Origin: an uncultured Alistipes sp.
Lineage (GTDB): Bacteria > Bacteroidota > Bacteroidia > Bacteroidales > Rikenellaceae
Assembly (NCBI GenBank): GCA_938014215.1
Contig: CALLRW010000041.1
Span: forward strand, 382,692-446,691
DNA length: 64,000 bases
Direction: 5' to 3'
Both the position numbers and the translations under genes were made by a program. Shown here in pieces: positions 1-9,492 of the stretch (position 1 is the stretch's first letter; the number at the start of each line of letters is the position of its first letter). The notes below the pieces were generated by a model. The model did no database searches. It saw nothing but the letters and a program-made list of their open reading frames with translations, and was not told the DNA's origin.

Positions 1-1
1 C

Positions 2-2731
2 CTGCTGCTGAGTCTTCCCGGCTGCCATCGGGACAAGGTCTACAAAATCGGTATCTCACAATGCAGCCAGGACGACTGGCGCATGAAGATGAACGACGAA
101 ATCAACCGGGAGGCGATGTTCCACAAGGATCTCCTCGTCGAGATCCGCTCGGCCGACGACAGCAGCGCCAAACAGATCGACGACATCCGCTATTTTGTCG
201 AGCAGGGCTTCGACATCCTCATCGTGTCGCCCAACGAGGCGGCCGCCCTGACCCCCGTCATCGACGAGGTCTATGAAAAGGGGATTCCCGTCGTCATCTT
301 CGACCGGAACATCAACAGCAAAAGCTATACGGCCCGGATCGGCGCCGACGACGAGGCGATCGGACGCGCCGCGGCCCGCTATGCCCGGCATCTGCTCGGT
401 GACAGGGCCCGGGCCATCGAGATATCCGGTCTGAAGGGTTCGACCCCGGCCGAAGGGCGCCACAAGGGGTTTGTCGGGGAGTTCGAGGCCGCAGGCGGCA
501 CGCTTCTGGCCAGTGTCCCCGGAAACTGGAACCAGGAGGAGGCGATTCCGGTCGTCGACTCGCTTTTGAGCATCTACCCCGATGTGGACCTCATCTACGC
601 CCACAACGACCGCATGGCCATCGGAGCCGCCGAGGCGGCGCATCGTCCCGGCAGGAAGCGGATCCGCATCATCGGCATCGACGCCGCCCCCGACATCGGG
701 ATCCGGGCCGTGGCCGACAGCATCATCGATGCCACCTTCCTCTACCCCACCGAGGGTCACCGCCTCATCCGGACGGCGCTGGCCATTCTGAAAAACGAGC
801 CCTACGAAAAGGAGACCATTCTGCCCGCCTCCTCGGCCGTGGATCTGACCAATGCAGACATCCTGCTCCGGCAGAACGAGACCCTGAAGGAGGAGACGCA
901 TAAGATCGAACGGCTCAAGGCGCAGGTCGATCGCTTCCGGACGGAATACTCCTCGCAGCGGTCGCTCTTCTACGCCAGCATCGCCATCATCCTGCTGTTA
1001 TGCGGCGTCGGATTCCTGCTGCTCCGCGCCTACTGGCAGCACAGAAGGCATCAGAAGGAGCTCTTGCACCAGAACCGGCTCCTCGAGGCGGAGCGCGACA
1101 AGCAGAAACAACTGAACGAACAGCTCCAGGAGGCCACCCGGTCCAAACTGATGTTCTTCACGAACGTGTCGCACGACCTGCGCACACCGCTGACGCTCAT
1201 CGCGGAGCCTGTCGCCCAGCTCGCCGAGGCCGACAACCTCTCGCCCCGGCAGCATACCCTCCTCCGGATTGCGGACCGGAATCTCCGGATCCTTCGCCGG
1301 CTGATCAACGAGATCCTCGATTTCCGCAAGTATGAAAGCGGAAAACTGGAGGTCCGGCTGTCGGAGGTGGACTTCAACGCCTGTCTCCGCGAATGGGTGG
1401 AGTCGTTCCAGACCGTGGCCCGGAAAAAGGGGATCAGACTGCAAGGGAACGGCCTCGCCGCCGACCGCCCGATCCTGCTGGCCATCGACCCCGAAAAGAT
1501 CGAACGTGTCGTCTTCAACCTCCTCTCCAACGCCCTCAAGTACACCCCCCGGAACGGATCGATCACCGTCTCGTGTGCATGCGACGGGACGAATCTCACG
1601 CTCAGGGTCGCCGACACCGGAGAGGGAATCGACGAACGCGATCTGGGAAACATCTTCGACCGCTTCTATCAGGCGGACCGCATCCACCCCTGGGGTTCCG
1701 GCATCGGGCTGTCGCTGGCCAAGGCCTTCGTGGAGCTCCACGGAGGCACCATCGCCGTGGAGAGTGAACGCCACAAGGGGTCGATCTTCACGGTGACGCT
1801 TCCCGTAAGGCATGTCGCACAGACTCCGGCGGAGGTCCGGCCGGACGTCGGGGAACGGGAGGCCGAGGCGGAAATCGAAACAGAGGTCGAAGCGGAATCC
1901 GAGGTCGACGACAACCGCATCGCCTTTGACCGCGAGAAGCCCATCCTGCTCGTGATCGACGACAACCGGGACATCCAGCGGCTCATCGAGGAGCTGATAG
2001 GCGCCGACTACAACCTCATCACGGCGAAGAACGGCAAAGAGGGGCTGAGGCTGGCCGTGAAGTATGTGCCCGACCTGATCATCTGCGACGTGATGATGCC
2101 GGTGATGGACGGGCTGGAGTGCTGCCGGCGCATCAAGAGCGAAGTCTCGACGTCGCACATCCCGGTGCTGATGCTGACGGCCTGTGCGATGGACGAACAG
2201 CGCGCGCAGGGTTACGACAGCGGTGCCGACGGCTATCTTTCGAAACCGTTCAGCAGCGCCGTGCTGAAATCCCGCTGTGCGAGCCTGATCGCCAACCGGA
2301 AACGGATCCGGGAGTTGTGGACCTCGGCGGCCCCCGGCGGCGGAATGGCGACCGTCGAGGAGAGGCCCGCCGCGCCGGTGAAGAATACCCCGGCCGGAGA
2401 CCTCGACAACGAGTTCTACAGGCGCTTCCTGACGCTGTTCCAGGAGAAGATGGGCGATGCCCGTCTGAATGTCGATACGATTGCGTCGGAGATGGGGTTC
2501 GAGCGTTCGCAGTTCTATCGCAAGATCAAAGCGCTCACCAACTATGCTCCGGTGGAGCTGATCCGTCTTTTGAGGCTGCAGCGCGGCCGGACGCTCCTGA
2601 TGACAACCGACAAGACCATCAGCGAAATCGCCTACGAGACCGGCTTCTCCACCCCCTCCTACTTTACGAAATGCTACCGCGACACCTACGGCGAAACACC
2701 GACCGAGGTGCGAAACCGGCTGGCGAAATAG
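2..2731 (+). CDS. Hybrid two-component sensor/AraC regulator (5' partial)
   Basis: The reading frame is open from the window edge, so the true start lies upstream; the first visible residues (LLLSLPGC) look like the end of a signal peptide. Counting from nt 2, residues about 14-290 form a periplasmic-binding (LacI/ribose-type) sensor domain. A membrane segment follows at about 322-345, then a HisKA domain with SHDLRTPL (His391), a HATPase domain (N-box near NLLSNALKY, GxGIGLS), a receiver with Asp696 in CDVMMPVMDG, and a C-terminal AraC-type DNA-binding domain (about 800-909). This one-protein layout is the Bacteroidetes hybrid two-component system. Family members with a periplasmic-binding sensor are known to sense sugars such as fructose, but the ligand cannot be read here. 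Its usual target genes would be adjacent, probably left of the window. Confidence 0.95.
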   Translation: MLLSLPGCHRDKVYKIGISQCSQDDWRMKMNDEINREAMFHKDLLVEIRSADDSSAKQIDDIRYFVEQGFDILIVSPNEAAALTPVIDEVYEKGIPVVIFDRNINSKSYTARIGADDEAIGRAAARYARHLLGDRARAIEISGLKGSTPAEGRHKGFVGEFEAAGGTLLASVPGNWNQEEAIPVVDSLLSIYPDVDLIYAHNDRMAIGAAEAAHRPGRKRIRIIGIDAAPDIGIRAVADSIIDATFLYPTEGHRLIRTALAILKNEPYEKETILPASSAVDLTNADILLRQNETLKEETHKIERLKAQVDRFRTEYSSQRSLFYASIAIILLLCGVGFLLLRAYWQHRRHQKELLHQNRLLEAERDKQKQLNEQLQEATRSKLMFFTNVSHDLRTPLTLIAEPVAQLAEADNLSPRQHTLLRIADRNLRILRRLINEILDFRKYESGKLEVRLSEVDFNACLREWVESFQTVARKKGIRLQGNGLAADRPILLAIDPEKIERVVFNLLSNALKYTPRNGSITVSCACDGTNLTLRVADTGEGIDERDLGNIFDRFYQADRIHPWGSGIGLSLAKAFVELHGGTIAVESERHKGSIFTVTLPVRHVAQTPAEVRPDVGEREAEAEIETEVEAESEVDDNRIAFDREKPILLVIDDNRDIQRLIEELIGADYNLITAKNGKEGLRLAVKYVPDLIICDVMMPVMDGLECCRRIKSEVSTSHIPVLMLTACAMDEQRAQGYDSGADGYLSKPFSSAVLKSRCASLIANRKRIRELWTSAAPGGGMATVEERPAAPVKNTPAGDLDNEFYRRFLTLFQEKMGDARLNVDTIASEMGFERSQFYRKIKALTNYAPVELIRLLRLQRGRTLLMTTDKTISEIAYETGFSTPSYFTKCYRDTYGETPTEVRNRLAK

Positions 2732-2908
2732 GCCGTCCGCAAACGCCCCCATACCGGGACACCCGTCCGACGGGCCGTGGGACCATACATCAAACCGATC
2801 GGTGACGGCAAATCCCGTGCGAGCCGTCCCGGTCCTGTCCACGGCCATCCGCTCACGGAGGCTGCACCCCGGCCGGTATCAATCCGGCAGCCAGCGAGGC
2901 CGTTCCGG

Positions 2909-4591
2909 TCAGTGGATCCACTCGCTGCCCAGACTCAGGGTGCAGAGCGATTCGATGCGGATGATGAAATCCCCGACACTGTTGGGCACGTAGGGATACA
3001 GCTCCGAATTCGTCGCGGAATAGGGCTGATAGCGCACCTCCATCGTCCGCATGGTCCCCACGGGATCGGAGCGTCCGTCGTTGTTGTCCACCATGTAGAG
3101 GGTCTCGACCAGCCCCTCGTCGTTGAACTTCGCCCCCCACAGCGTCACGGCATGCGTCGTCCAGTTGCGCCCCATGTTGACCACAAAGAGGATCCCCTGC
3201 CGGGAGTCGAGCGCCCGCTTGATGATAGCGTTGAAGCGGTCGCGCTTCATCTCCTGGCCCACGTACTCCGCCCCGAGCGAGCGGGTACCCAACTGTTCGC
3301 GGAAAAAGCCGGCCGACGGATCGACGGGATCCATCTCGTACATGTTCTTGTGGAATACGCCGTTGAAGAACCAGTTGATCGCCTTGAGCGGGTTGTCGCC
3401 CCGGTTGGAGAAATGGCTCTTGTACAATTGGAAAACGGCGCTGTGCAACATGTCGGAGGGTTCGGCGGCCGGACCGCGGTAGTCAGCCATGGCCGCCGTC
3501 GCCCGATTCTGCGCGAGCCACCAGTGGATCAGGTTGGAGGTGGCCGCCGCCCAGCACATCAGTCCGTCGCCGCCGGGACGCGTATCCGACGGATCGATCT
3601 TGTTGCAGTCGTACCATCCGCACCCCGGGGTCCAGGGCAGCTGCGTATGGCCGAATTTCCACTGATCGTCCGAGGGTTCCTTCACCCCGTAGACCCAGCG
3701 CGTGGCGCCGGCAAACGGATCCGCCGTCTCCTTCCGCTGCAGATTCAGCCGGTAGGTCAGTTCGCGGCCCGCCTCGAGGCCTTCGAAAGGCTTTCCCTGC
3801 AGCATGTCGGGGATCGCGACGGTCGTCTCGCGGTCGGCAATCCGGACCCGGATCCAGCCGTCGGCGGGCATGGCCCCGGCCGGCTGCGGGCAGACCAGCG
3901 CCGTATGGGTATGGTCATCCGTACGGGCGGGGGTGATCCACTGCGGGTCGGATGCAGCCGTCAACGTACCGTCCGTCAGGCGGAACGCGAGTCGGACGGG
4001 GGTCTGGACCTGCACCTCGGCCTGCTGCAGCTCCGTCGCCGAACAGGAGCCGTCGCGGCTCTCCAGCACGACGTGCAGCCGGCTCAGCGCATGGCCGAAA
4101 CGCAGCTGCACCCGCTCTCCGGCCTGTACACGGGTCTCGGCCCGCAGCAGGTCCGAACGGCGGTATCCGTCGCCCTGCTGGTTCGGGGCCAACGCATGGA
4201 GATAGTCCGACGAAGATTGCCCCGCCTGATACAGGGGAAGTGCCGCCGACGGGAGGTGCCAGGCCGTAAACTGCACCTGCTGACCGATCTCGCGCCAACG
4301 GATCTCGGGCTCCCAGCGGCCGTTGGACAGATGGAGGGTGAAGCATTGCCGGGTGTCGTCCGTCAGATTCCGGGCGCACACGACCACCGTGTCCCCCTCG
4401 ACGAAACGGCCGCTTCCGTCGGCATCGATGACGGCACGGGTGGCCGTATCGCCCAGGATCAGATCCCACGCGACCCGATCGTCCGAAGCCGTTGCAAACT
4501 CCTCCTGCGGATGGTCCCCGCGACACGCACTCATCCATAACGCACACAAAGTCATGCTCAGTGAGACGGCGAGATAAAAGATTCTTTTCAT
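2909..4591 (-). CDS. Fimbrillin-domain lipoprotein with IdeS/Mac-type cysteine protease domain
   Basis: The chosen start (4591) gives a lipoprotein signal peptide (MKRIFYLAV...WMSAC); an in-frame ATG 93 nt upstream would bury it. The protein is 560 aa. Residues about 30-280 resemble fimbrillin/Mfa-type surface lipoprotein domains (FVEGDTVVV, FTAWHLP, FGHALSRL). Residues about 310-540 match the IdeS/Mac (peptidase C66) fold: GWYDCNK, the nucleophile Cys346 in MCWAAATSN followed by HWW, His480 in THAVTLWGA, and acidic residues D502 and D505 in MVDNND. IdeS of streptococci cleaves the IgG hinge. Here the enzyme is probably surface-anchored on a commensal, and its substrate is unknown. The catalytic Cys, His and Asp all appear present. 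It stands alone, with no obvious operon partner. Confidence 0.88.
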   Translation of the reverse strand: MKRIFYLAVSLSMTLCALWMSACRGDHPQEEFATASDDRVAWDLILGDTATRAVIDADGSGRFVEGDTVVVCARNLTDDTRQCFTLHLSNGRWEPEIRWREIGQQVQFTAWHLPSAALPLYQAGQSSSDYLHALAPNQQGDGYRRSDLLRAETRVQAGERVQLRFGHALSRLHVVLESRDGSCSATELQQAEVQVQTPVRLAFRLTDGTLTAASDPQWITPARTDDHTHTALVCPQPAGAMPADGWIRVRIADRETTVAIPDMLQGKPFEGLEAGRELTYRLNLQRKETADPFAGATRWVYGVKEPSDDQWKFGHTQLPWTPGCGWYDCNKIDPSDTRPGGDGLMCWAAATSNLIHWWLAQNRATAAMADYRGPAAEPSDMLHSAVFQLYKSHFSNRGDNPLKAINWFFNGVFHKNMYEMDPVDPSAGFFREQLGTRSLGAEYVGQEMKRDRFNAIIKRALDSRQGILFVVNMGRNWTTHAVTLWGAKFNDEGLVETLYMVDNNDGRSDPVGTMRTMEVRYQPYSATNSELYPYVPNSVGDFIIRIESLCTLSLGSEWIH

Positions 4592-4996
4592 CTTGTCAAT
4601 TCTTAACTTGCACAACAGATTCCTTCTACCCGTTGGCGGAATAAATACAGCAAACTTCCCGAATCGGTGCACGGCAACTGACAATCAGCCGGGGACGGAG
4701 CATATCCGGACCCTCCGCCGGCATCTGCATCCGATCGGGCTGCAAGTTTCGGAAAAATTCCCGGAATCTGCAAGTTCCGCAGTTCGCTATTTTCAAAGCG
4801 GGGCATCTTACAAAGACGGGGGGGTATCCGCCCGTCATGGCGGAACGGATCGCACACCAACGGCCGGGACCGCTGGCCGTGCCGAGAGCCATACCGATGG
4901 GCTGCACCGAAGAGCCACGTGCACCCGCACGAAAACGACGGGAGCCGCGCAGGATTCAGTCCCGCACCGCTCCCGCCACATCTGACGAAGAAGGGG
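4592..4996. other. 405-nt intergenic stretch, no gene seen
   Basis: This lies between the start of the IdeS-like lipoprotein gene and the stop of the aminotransferase gene, both on the minus strand. Short open frames exist here but have no recognisable product or signal peptide. A GC-rich hairpin (GACGGG...CCCGTC, 4815-4836) is present without a T-tract, so I do not call it a terminator. The region should contain the promoter of the lipoprotein gene, but I found no clear TAnnTTTG box. Confidence 0.5.
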
Positions 4997-6184
4997 CTAT
5001 CGGTTCGTCCCGGAGTCCGGGGTAAAGCGCTCCACGAAATGCCGGAAGCGGTTCAGCCCCTCGGTCAGCCGCGAACGCGGGCAGGCGATGTTCCACCGCA
5101 TGAACCCCTCGCCCTCGGGACCGTACATCGTGCCGGCATTCAGCCACAGGTGCGCCTCGTCGATCAACCGCCGCTCCAGCTCCGCGGACGGCAGCCCCAG
5201 CCGGCGGCAGTCCATCCAGAGCAGATAGGTTCCTTCGAGCCGCGTGACGGGGAAATCGGGCAGATGCTCGCGGCAGAAGGCCTGCATGAAGGCGTTGTTC
5301 CGCTGCAGGTAGTCGAGCAGTGCGTCGAGCCACTCGCCGCACTCGTTGTAGGCCGTCTGCGTGGCGATCACCCCGAAGGGGTTGACGTCGCAGACCTCGT
5401 TGTCGTTGATGGCACGGTCGATCCGCGCCAGGCGGTCGGCATCGGCCGAGACGATGTTGGCAATCTGCAGCCCGGCGATGTTGAACGCCTTGCTCGGCGA
5501 GAGGCAGGTCACCGAGTGGTGCAGAAACTCCTCGGACAACGAGGAGAACGGCGTATAGCAATAGCCCGGAAGGACCAGTTCGCAATGGATCTCGTCGGCA
5601 ACGACCACCACGCCGTGGCGGATGCAGATCCCGCCGATGCGGAGCAGCTCCTCGCGCCGCCAGACCCGTCCGACCGGATTGTGGGGATTGCACAGCAGCA
5701 TCAGCTTCACCCGCGGATCCGCAGCCTTGCGCTCCAGATCGTCGAAGTCGATGACGTAGCTGTCACCCTCGGCCACCAGCGGCGAAGCCACCAGCGTGCA
5801 GCCGTTGTTGCGGATCGACGAGAAGAAGCAGTTGTAGACCGGCGTCTGTACCAGCACCTTGTCGCCCGGAACGGTCAGCGCCTTGATGACGGCCGACAGC
5901 GCCGGTACGACCCCCGAAGTGTAGATCATCCACCGGCGGTCGATGCGGAAGCCGTGGCGGCGGGCAAACCACCCCGTCACCGCCTCGTAATAGCTCTCCG
6001 GAACGTGGGTGTAGCCGAAGATGCCGTGGTCGACGCGCCGGCGAAGCGCCTCGATGATCGCCGGGGCCGTCCGGAAGTCCATGTCGGCCACCCACATCGG
6101 CAGGACGTCGTCGCTCGCGGCGCTGTCCCATTTGCAGCAATCGGTTCCCCGCCGCGGAACCAGCTGGTCGAAATCGTACGTCAT
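4997..6184 (-). CDS. MalY/PatB-type PLP aminotransferase (C-S lyase)
   Basis: A 395-aa fold-type I PLP enzyme. The N-terminus (LPMWVADMDF, then GIFGYTHVPESYY) is the hallmark of the MalY/PatB cystathionine beta-lyase group. The PLP lysine is in CLSPSKAFNIAGL, and NPHNPVGRVW and ADEIHCELVLPG are the usual cofactor-binding motifs. Family members cleave cystathionine or cysteine (C-S lyase), and some have regulatory side roles. The start overlaps the stop of the upstream DUF3737 gene by 4 nt (ATGA), so the two are translationally coupled. The assignment between beta-lyase and general aminotransferase is by family only. Confidence 0.93.
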   Translation of the reverse strand: MTYDFDQLVPRRGTDCCKWDSAASDDVLPMWVADMDFRTAPAIIEALRRRVDHGIFGYTHVPESYYEAVTGWFARRHGFRIDRRWMIYTSGVVPALSAVIKALTVPGDKVLVQTPVYNCFFSSIRNNGCTLVASPLVAEGDSYVIDFDDLERKAADPRVKLMLLCNPHNPVGRVWRREELLRIGGICIRHGVVVVADEIHCELVLPGYCYTPFSSLSEEFLHHSVTCLSPSKAFNIAGLQIANIVSADADRLARIDRAINDNEVCDVNPFGVIATQTAYNECGEWLDALLDYLQRNNAFMQAFCREHLPDFPVTRLEGTYLLWMDCRRLGLPSAELERRLIDEAHLWLNAGTMYGPEGEGFMRWNIACPRSRLTEGLNRFRHFVERFTPDSGTNR

Positions 6185-7065
6185 CGCACCACGGTTTGAT
6201 CGGTTACGGGGAAGGTGCCGCCGTCGCGAAGAAGGATCTCACAGTCGGCCGGAGCCTTGATGTTGCGGTCGATGGTCACCGAACCGATCGCGTCGGCAAC
6301 GATCCGTCCCGACATCGGGTTCTTGATATTGGTGATCGAACCGCGGATGTCGGCCTGCAGCGTCGTGTACTCGAAGGCCCGGTCGCAATCCGCGCCGAAG
6401 GTGCAGTTCTCCAGCACCAGGTCGTGTGCATAGCAGAGGGGCTGTTCGCCCGTGATGTGGCAGTTCACCAGCCGCAGGTTCCGCGAGTGCCAGCCCAGAT
6501 ACTCGCCGTTGAGCTCCGAGTCGTAGATCGTCACGTTCTCCACCTCCCAGAAGGCATCCTTGGTGGTGATGCGGGCGTTGTGGATCTCAACATCGCGGAC
6601 GTACTGGAAGACATACTTGCTGTCGCTCTCCAGACCGTCGACGCGGATGTTGCGGCTGAACATGAAGGGATAGGTGCCGCCGTGAAGCGTGAGGTTGCGC
6701 ACGCGGATGTTGCTGCAGCGCCAGAAGACCTCGTCGGCATCGTTCATCGTCACGTTCTCGAGGTCGAGTTCGTCCATCTCGCGGAACATCTTCGGAGCGT
6801 CGATCACCGTGTCGGTCATCTTCAGATGGTCGGAATACCACAGCGCCGAACGCCCTCCGACATCGAAATAACAGCGGTCGATGCGGAAGCCGTGGACGTG
6901 CCAGAAGGGGTAGTTCCCCTCGAAACGGCAGTCGCAGGCCTCGATGTTGCTGCACTCCTTGATGGCCGACTCCCCGGCCCGGATGACGACCTGCTCCAGC
7001 CGCAGATCGTGGGATTCGAACAGAGGCCGTTCGCCTCCGAACGCTTGATTCTTGATCAGCTCCAT
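6181..7065 (-). CDS. DUF3737 family protein (predicted beta-helix)
   Basis: The start at 7065 (MELIKNQAFGGERPLFES) is preferred over an upstream in-frame ATG because the extra 47 residues are low-complexity and unlike the family. The 294-aa product is made of short repeating strands (e.g. NIEACDCRFEGNYPFWHV, then many N/D-x-C/V steps), as expected for a right-handed parallel beta-helix; it matches DUF3737. No signal peptide is visible, so it is probably cytoplasmic. It is coupled by ATGA overlap to the MalY/PatB gene, a pairing seen in gut bacteria. The biochemical role is unknown. Confidence 0.82.
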   Translation of the reverse strand: MELIKNQAFGGERPLFESHDLRLEQVVIRAGESAIKECSNIEACDCRFEGNYPFWHVHGFRIDRCYFDVGGRSALWYSDHLKMTDTVIDAPKMFREMDELDLENVTMNDADEVFWRCSNIRVRNLTLHGGTYPFMFSRNIRVDGLESDSKYVFQYVRDVEIHNARITTKDAFWEVENVTIYDSELNGEYLGWHSRNLRLVNCHITGEQPLCYAHDLVLENCTFGADCDRAFEYTTLQADIRGSITNIKNPMSGRIVADAIGSVTIDRNIKAPADCEILLRDGGTFPVTDQTVVR

Positions 7066-7203
7066 ATCTTGAACAGTGATGAATTGTTTTGCATGGTGTT
7101 CCGTCTGTCGTCCGGCAGGCGCCGCACCCGGAGGAGGAACCCGACCCCGTTCGGGACGGGAGGCTCCGCCGGATGGTCGGAGAGACTCCGCCGTCGGCGA
7201 GGA

Positions 7204-7211
7204 CAAAGTTA
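7204..7211 (-). promoter_or_regulatory. Candidate -7 box for the DUF3737-aminotransferase pair
   Basis: The minus strand reads TAACTTTG, matching the Bacteroidetes TAnnTTTG consensus, about 140 nt upstream of the DUF3737 start. No good TTTG -33 element is found at 19-21 nt spacing, so support rests on the -7 box alone. Confidence 0.4.
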
Positions 7212-7231
7212 CGGGGGATTCCTCCGCTCGG

Positions 7232-7272
7232 GTGTAGATGAATTACGGATTGTTCAACCCCAATTCCGGAAG
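7232..7272. repeat. Short intergenic repeat, copy B
   Basis: Begins GTGTAGATGAATTACGG and ends CCCCAATTCCGGAA, directly before the stop of the MATE gene. It matches copy A at 8883-8932 at both ends, with a shorter middle. Confidence 0.45.
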
Positions 7273-7276
7273 GCGT

Positions 7277-8695
7277 TCAGAGGCGTTTCATCCACCGCTC
7301 GCGCAGCAGCCGGACCAGAAAGATCGCCCCGCGGAAGCACAGCTCGACGCACATGGCGATCCACACCCCCCGGAGCCCCATCGACGGGGCGAGCAGCGCC
7401 GCCAGCGACAGCCGCACGGCCCAGATGCTGAAGAAGTTCATCAAGCACGGCACCACCGTATCGGCCGCCCCGACAAAGACGCCGTAGGCGACGATCGAGG
7501 CCGCGAACATCGGCTCGGCAAAGGCCTCGATGCGCAGGGCCATGACACCCAGCTGGCGGATCTCCCCGACGGGGGTCATCAGCCCGATGATCTGCGGAGC
7601 GAAGAGGTACATCAGGATGCCCATCACCCCCATGACCGCCATGCCCATCACGACGGTCATGCGGGCAAAGCGCCGCGTCAGTTTCCAGCGGGCGGCCCCG
7701 ATGCTCTGTCCGACGAGCGTCGTGGCGGCCTCGGCGATGCCGTATCCGGGCATGTAGCAGAGGCTTTCGGCGGTGACGGCGAAGGAGTTGGCCGCAATGG
7801 CAAAGACCCCCAGCGGAGCCACGATCGTCGTGGTCATGATCTGCGCACCGCAGATCACGACGTGCTCCATGCACATCGGAAAGCCGATGCGGAAGGCCCG
7901 CCGCAGCGTCTCGCTCCGCGGGCGGAAACTTCCCCGTTCGGCGGTCAGCCGCAGCTCGGCCGAGCGGGTCCACAGGTAGCGGAGCAGGATGCCGGCCACG
8001 ACCGCCTCGGCCGCCACCGTTCCCAGAGCCGCCCCGGCCACTCCCAGTCCGGCCCCCGGCACGGTCAGCGTCAGACCCGCCAGGTCCCATTCGCGCGTGG
8101 GGAAGATCAGGAAGAAGTTGAAGACGACGTCCAGCACGCACATTGCCACGCCCATCAGGCTCGGGATGTGCATGTTGCCGCTGCAACGGAGCATGCCGCC
8201 GGCCAGGAAGTTCATCTGCAGGGCCGGCAGGAAGAGCGAGAAGATCCGAAAATAGAGCGATGCGTCGTGGCGGATCGAGGGGTCGCCCCCGAGCCATTGG
8301 GGCAGCACGCCGCTGATTGCCGCCCCGACGGCGGCCAGCAGCAGGCTGAAGCCCAGCGTGGCGACGAGCGCCTGGCGCACCACGGCGCGTGCCCCCGCCA
8401 TGTCACCCGCCCCGATCCGGTGGGCCACCTGCACGGAGAATCCCGAAGCAACCGCCGCGCACAGTCCCCAGAAGAGCCACGTCGTGGTCGACACCAGTCC
8501 GATCGAGGCCGATGCCTCGGCCCCGAGGTGTCCGACCATCGCCGCATCGATATACTGCATGACGATGGAGGAGAGCTGTGCGATGACGGCCGGGATGCTG
8601 AGCCGCACGGCCAGCTGCAACTGCTCGCCGAAGGTCATCGGCCGCCCCTGGCGGATCAACGCCAGCAATCCGTTTGTCTTGTCTGCCAACCTCAT
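7277..8695 (-). CDS. MATE family multidrug/Na+ efflux transporter
   Basis: A 472-aa membrane protein with about 12 hydrophobic segments in two similar halves, the MATE layout. Family motifs include PAVIAQLSSIVMQYIDAAMVG near the N-terminus, GAGLGVAGAALGT in the middle and GIAEAATTLVGQSIGA in the second half. The start at 8695 (MRLADKTNG) is chosen because upstream in-frame sequence is hydrophilic, Arg-rich and unlike the family; a GGAG-like site precedes this ATG. It would export cationic or aromatic compounds using Na+ or H+. It lies downstream of the flavodoxin pair but 238 nt away, so it may be separately transcribed. Confidence 0.93.
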   Translation of the reverse strand: MRLADKTNGLLALIRQGRPMTFGEQLQLAVRLSIPAVIAQLSSIVMQYIDAAMVGHLGAEASASIGLVSTTTWLFWGLCAAVASGFSVQVAHRIGAGDMAGARAVVRQALVATLGFSLLLAAVGAAISGVLPQWLGGDPSIRHDASLYFRIFSLFLPALQMNFLAGGMLRCSGNMHIPSLMGVAMCVLDVVFNFFLIFPTREWDLAGLTLTVPGAGLGVAGAALGTVAAEAVVAGILLRYLWTRSAELRLTAERGSFRPRSETLRRAFRIGFPMCMEHVVICGAQIMTTTIVAPLGVFAIAANSFAVTAESLCYMPGYGIAEAATTLVGQSIGAARWKLTRRFARMTVVMGMAVMGVMGILMYLFAPQIIGLMTPVGEIRQLGVMALRIEAFAEPMFAASIVAYGVFVGAADTVVPCLMNFFSIWAVRLSLAALLAPSMGLRGVWIAMCVELCFRGAIFLVRLLRERWMKRL

Positions 8696-8882
8696 CTTTA
8701 CTTCGCTTCTCCGAGAGCGTGCACCGCCAGGGGCGATCCGTCCGGCCCGGGAACGGCGCAACCGAGGGCCATCGCCCGGCCGACCCGCCGCGCCGCTGCG
8801 GGCAGAGATGCGGCATGGGCAGCTGTTCGCGCACCGTCGTCGATTTTCGACGCCGCGAATTTCGGTATTTTTTGGATTCGTT

Positions 8883-8932
8883 GTGTAGACGAATTCCGGT
8901 TTTCGGAGGCGGATATGCCCCCAATTCCGGAA
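8883..8932. repeat. Short intergenic repeat, copy A
   Basis: Begins GTGTAGACGAATTCCGG and ends CCCCAATTCCGGAA, directly next to the stop of the flavodoxin gene. AATTCCGG (8892-8899) can pair with CCGGAATT (8927-8934), so it may fold as a hairpin. Copy B lies at 7232-7272, beside the stop of the MATE gene. Confidence 0.45.
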
Positions 8933-8933
8933 T

Positions 8934-9485
8934 TTAAACCCCGGGGAACAGCCGGTCGGCCAGTTCGGCGGCACGGCGGCAGCCGTCCGTACGGTCGATG
9001 TCGCCCTCGTTAAGCACGCCGGGGACGAGCACCTCGCCCACCATCTCCCACTTGAGCAGCGCCGCCGTCCGTTCGATCGGGATCCGCACGCCGTCGAGCA
9101 CCGTCGGGTCCTCCTCCTCGCAGCAGGCAATCAGTGCACACCGCTTGCCGGCGACCGGCTTGCCGCCCACGACCAGCGAGAAGAGACGGTCGATCGCCCC
9201 CTTGATCTGTGCCGGGATCGAATACCAGTAGACCGGCATCGTGAAGACGACGGCATCCGATTCGAGGATGGCCGGCGCCAGGCGGTTGAAATCGTCGTCG
9301 AACGAACAGGCACGACCTGTCTTGTAGCAGGTCATGCAGGCGTGGCAGCCGCCGATCTTCAGAAACGCCGCGTCGAAACGCCCGACGGTGTGGCCCTTCG
9401 CCTCGGCCGCACGGATAAAGGCATCGGTCATGGCAAAACTGTTCCCCTTGCGGCGGGGACTGCCCGTAAGGACGGTAATCTTCAT
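8934..9485 (-). CDS. Flavodoxin-family NAD(P)H-dependent FMN oxidoreductase
   Basis: 183 aa. The N-terminal TGSPRRKGNS phosphate-binding loop and the later MPVYWYSIPAQIKGAIDR are typical of the NADPH-dependent FMN reductase/flavodoxin-like fold. The CHACMTCYKTGRAC stretch holds four cysteines, common in gut anaerobe members of this family. Such enzymes reduce quinones, nitro or azo compounds. It lies 7 nt downstream of the NTF2-like gene and both face an HxlR regulator, a pairing usual for electrophile-responsive reductases. Confidence 0.9.
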   Translation of the reverse strand: MKITVLTGSPRRKGNSFAMTDAFIRAAEAKGHTVGRFDAAFLKIGGCHACMTCYKTGRACSFDDDFNRLAPAILESDAVVFTMPVYWYSIPAQIKGAIDRLFSLVVGGKPVAGKRCALIACCEEEDPTVLDGVRIPIERTAALLKWEMVGEVLVPGVLNEGDIDRTDGCRRAAELADRLFPGV

Positions 9486-9492
9486 GGTCGTG

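Noticed and set aside
998..2848. Minus-strand open frame of 616 codons over the hybrid sensor gene
   Set aside because: The plus-strand sensor has kinase, receiver and AraC motifs; the antisense frame has none.
4815..4836. Terminator hairpin after the aminotransferase gene
   Set aside because: The stem is GC-rich but no T-tract follows on either strand.
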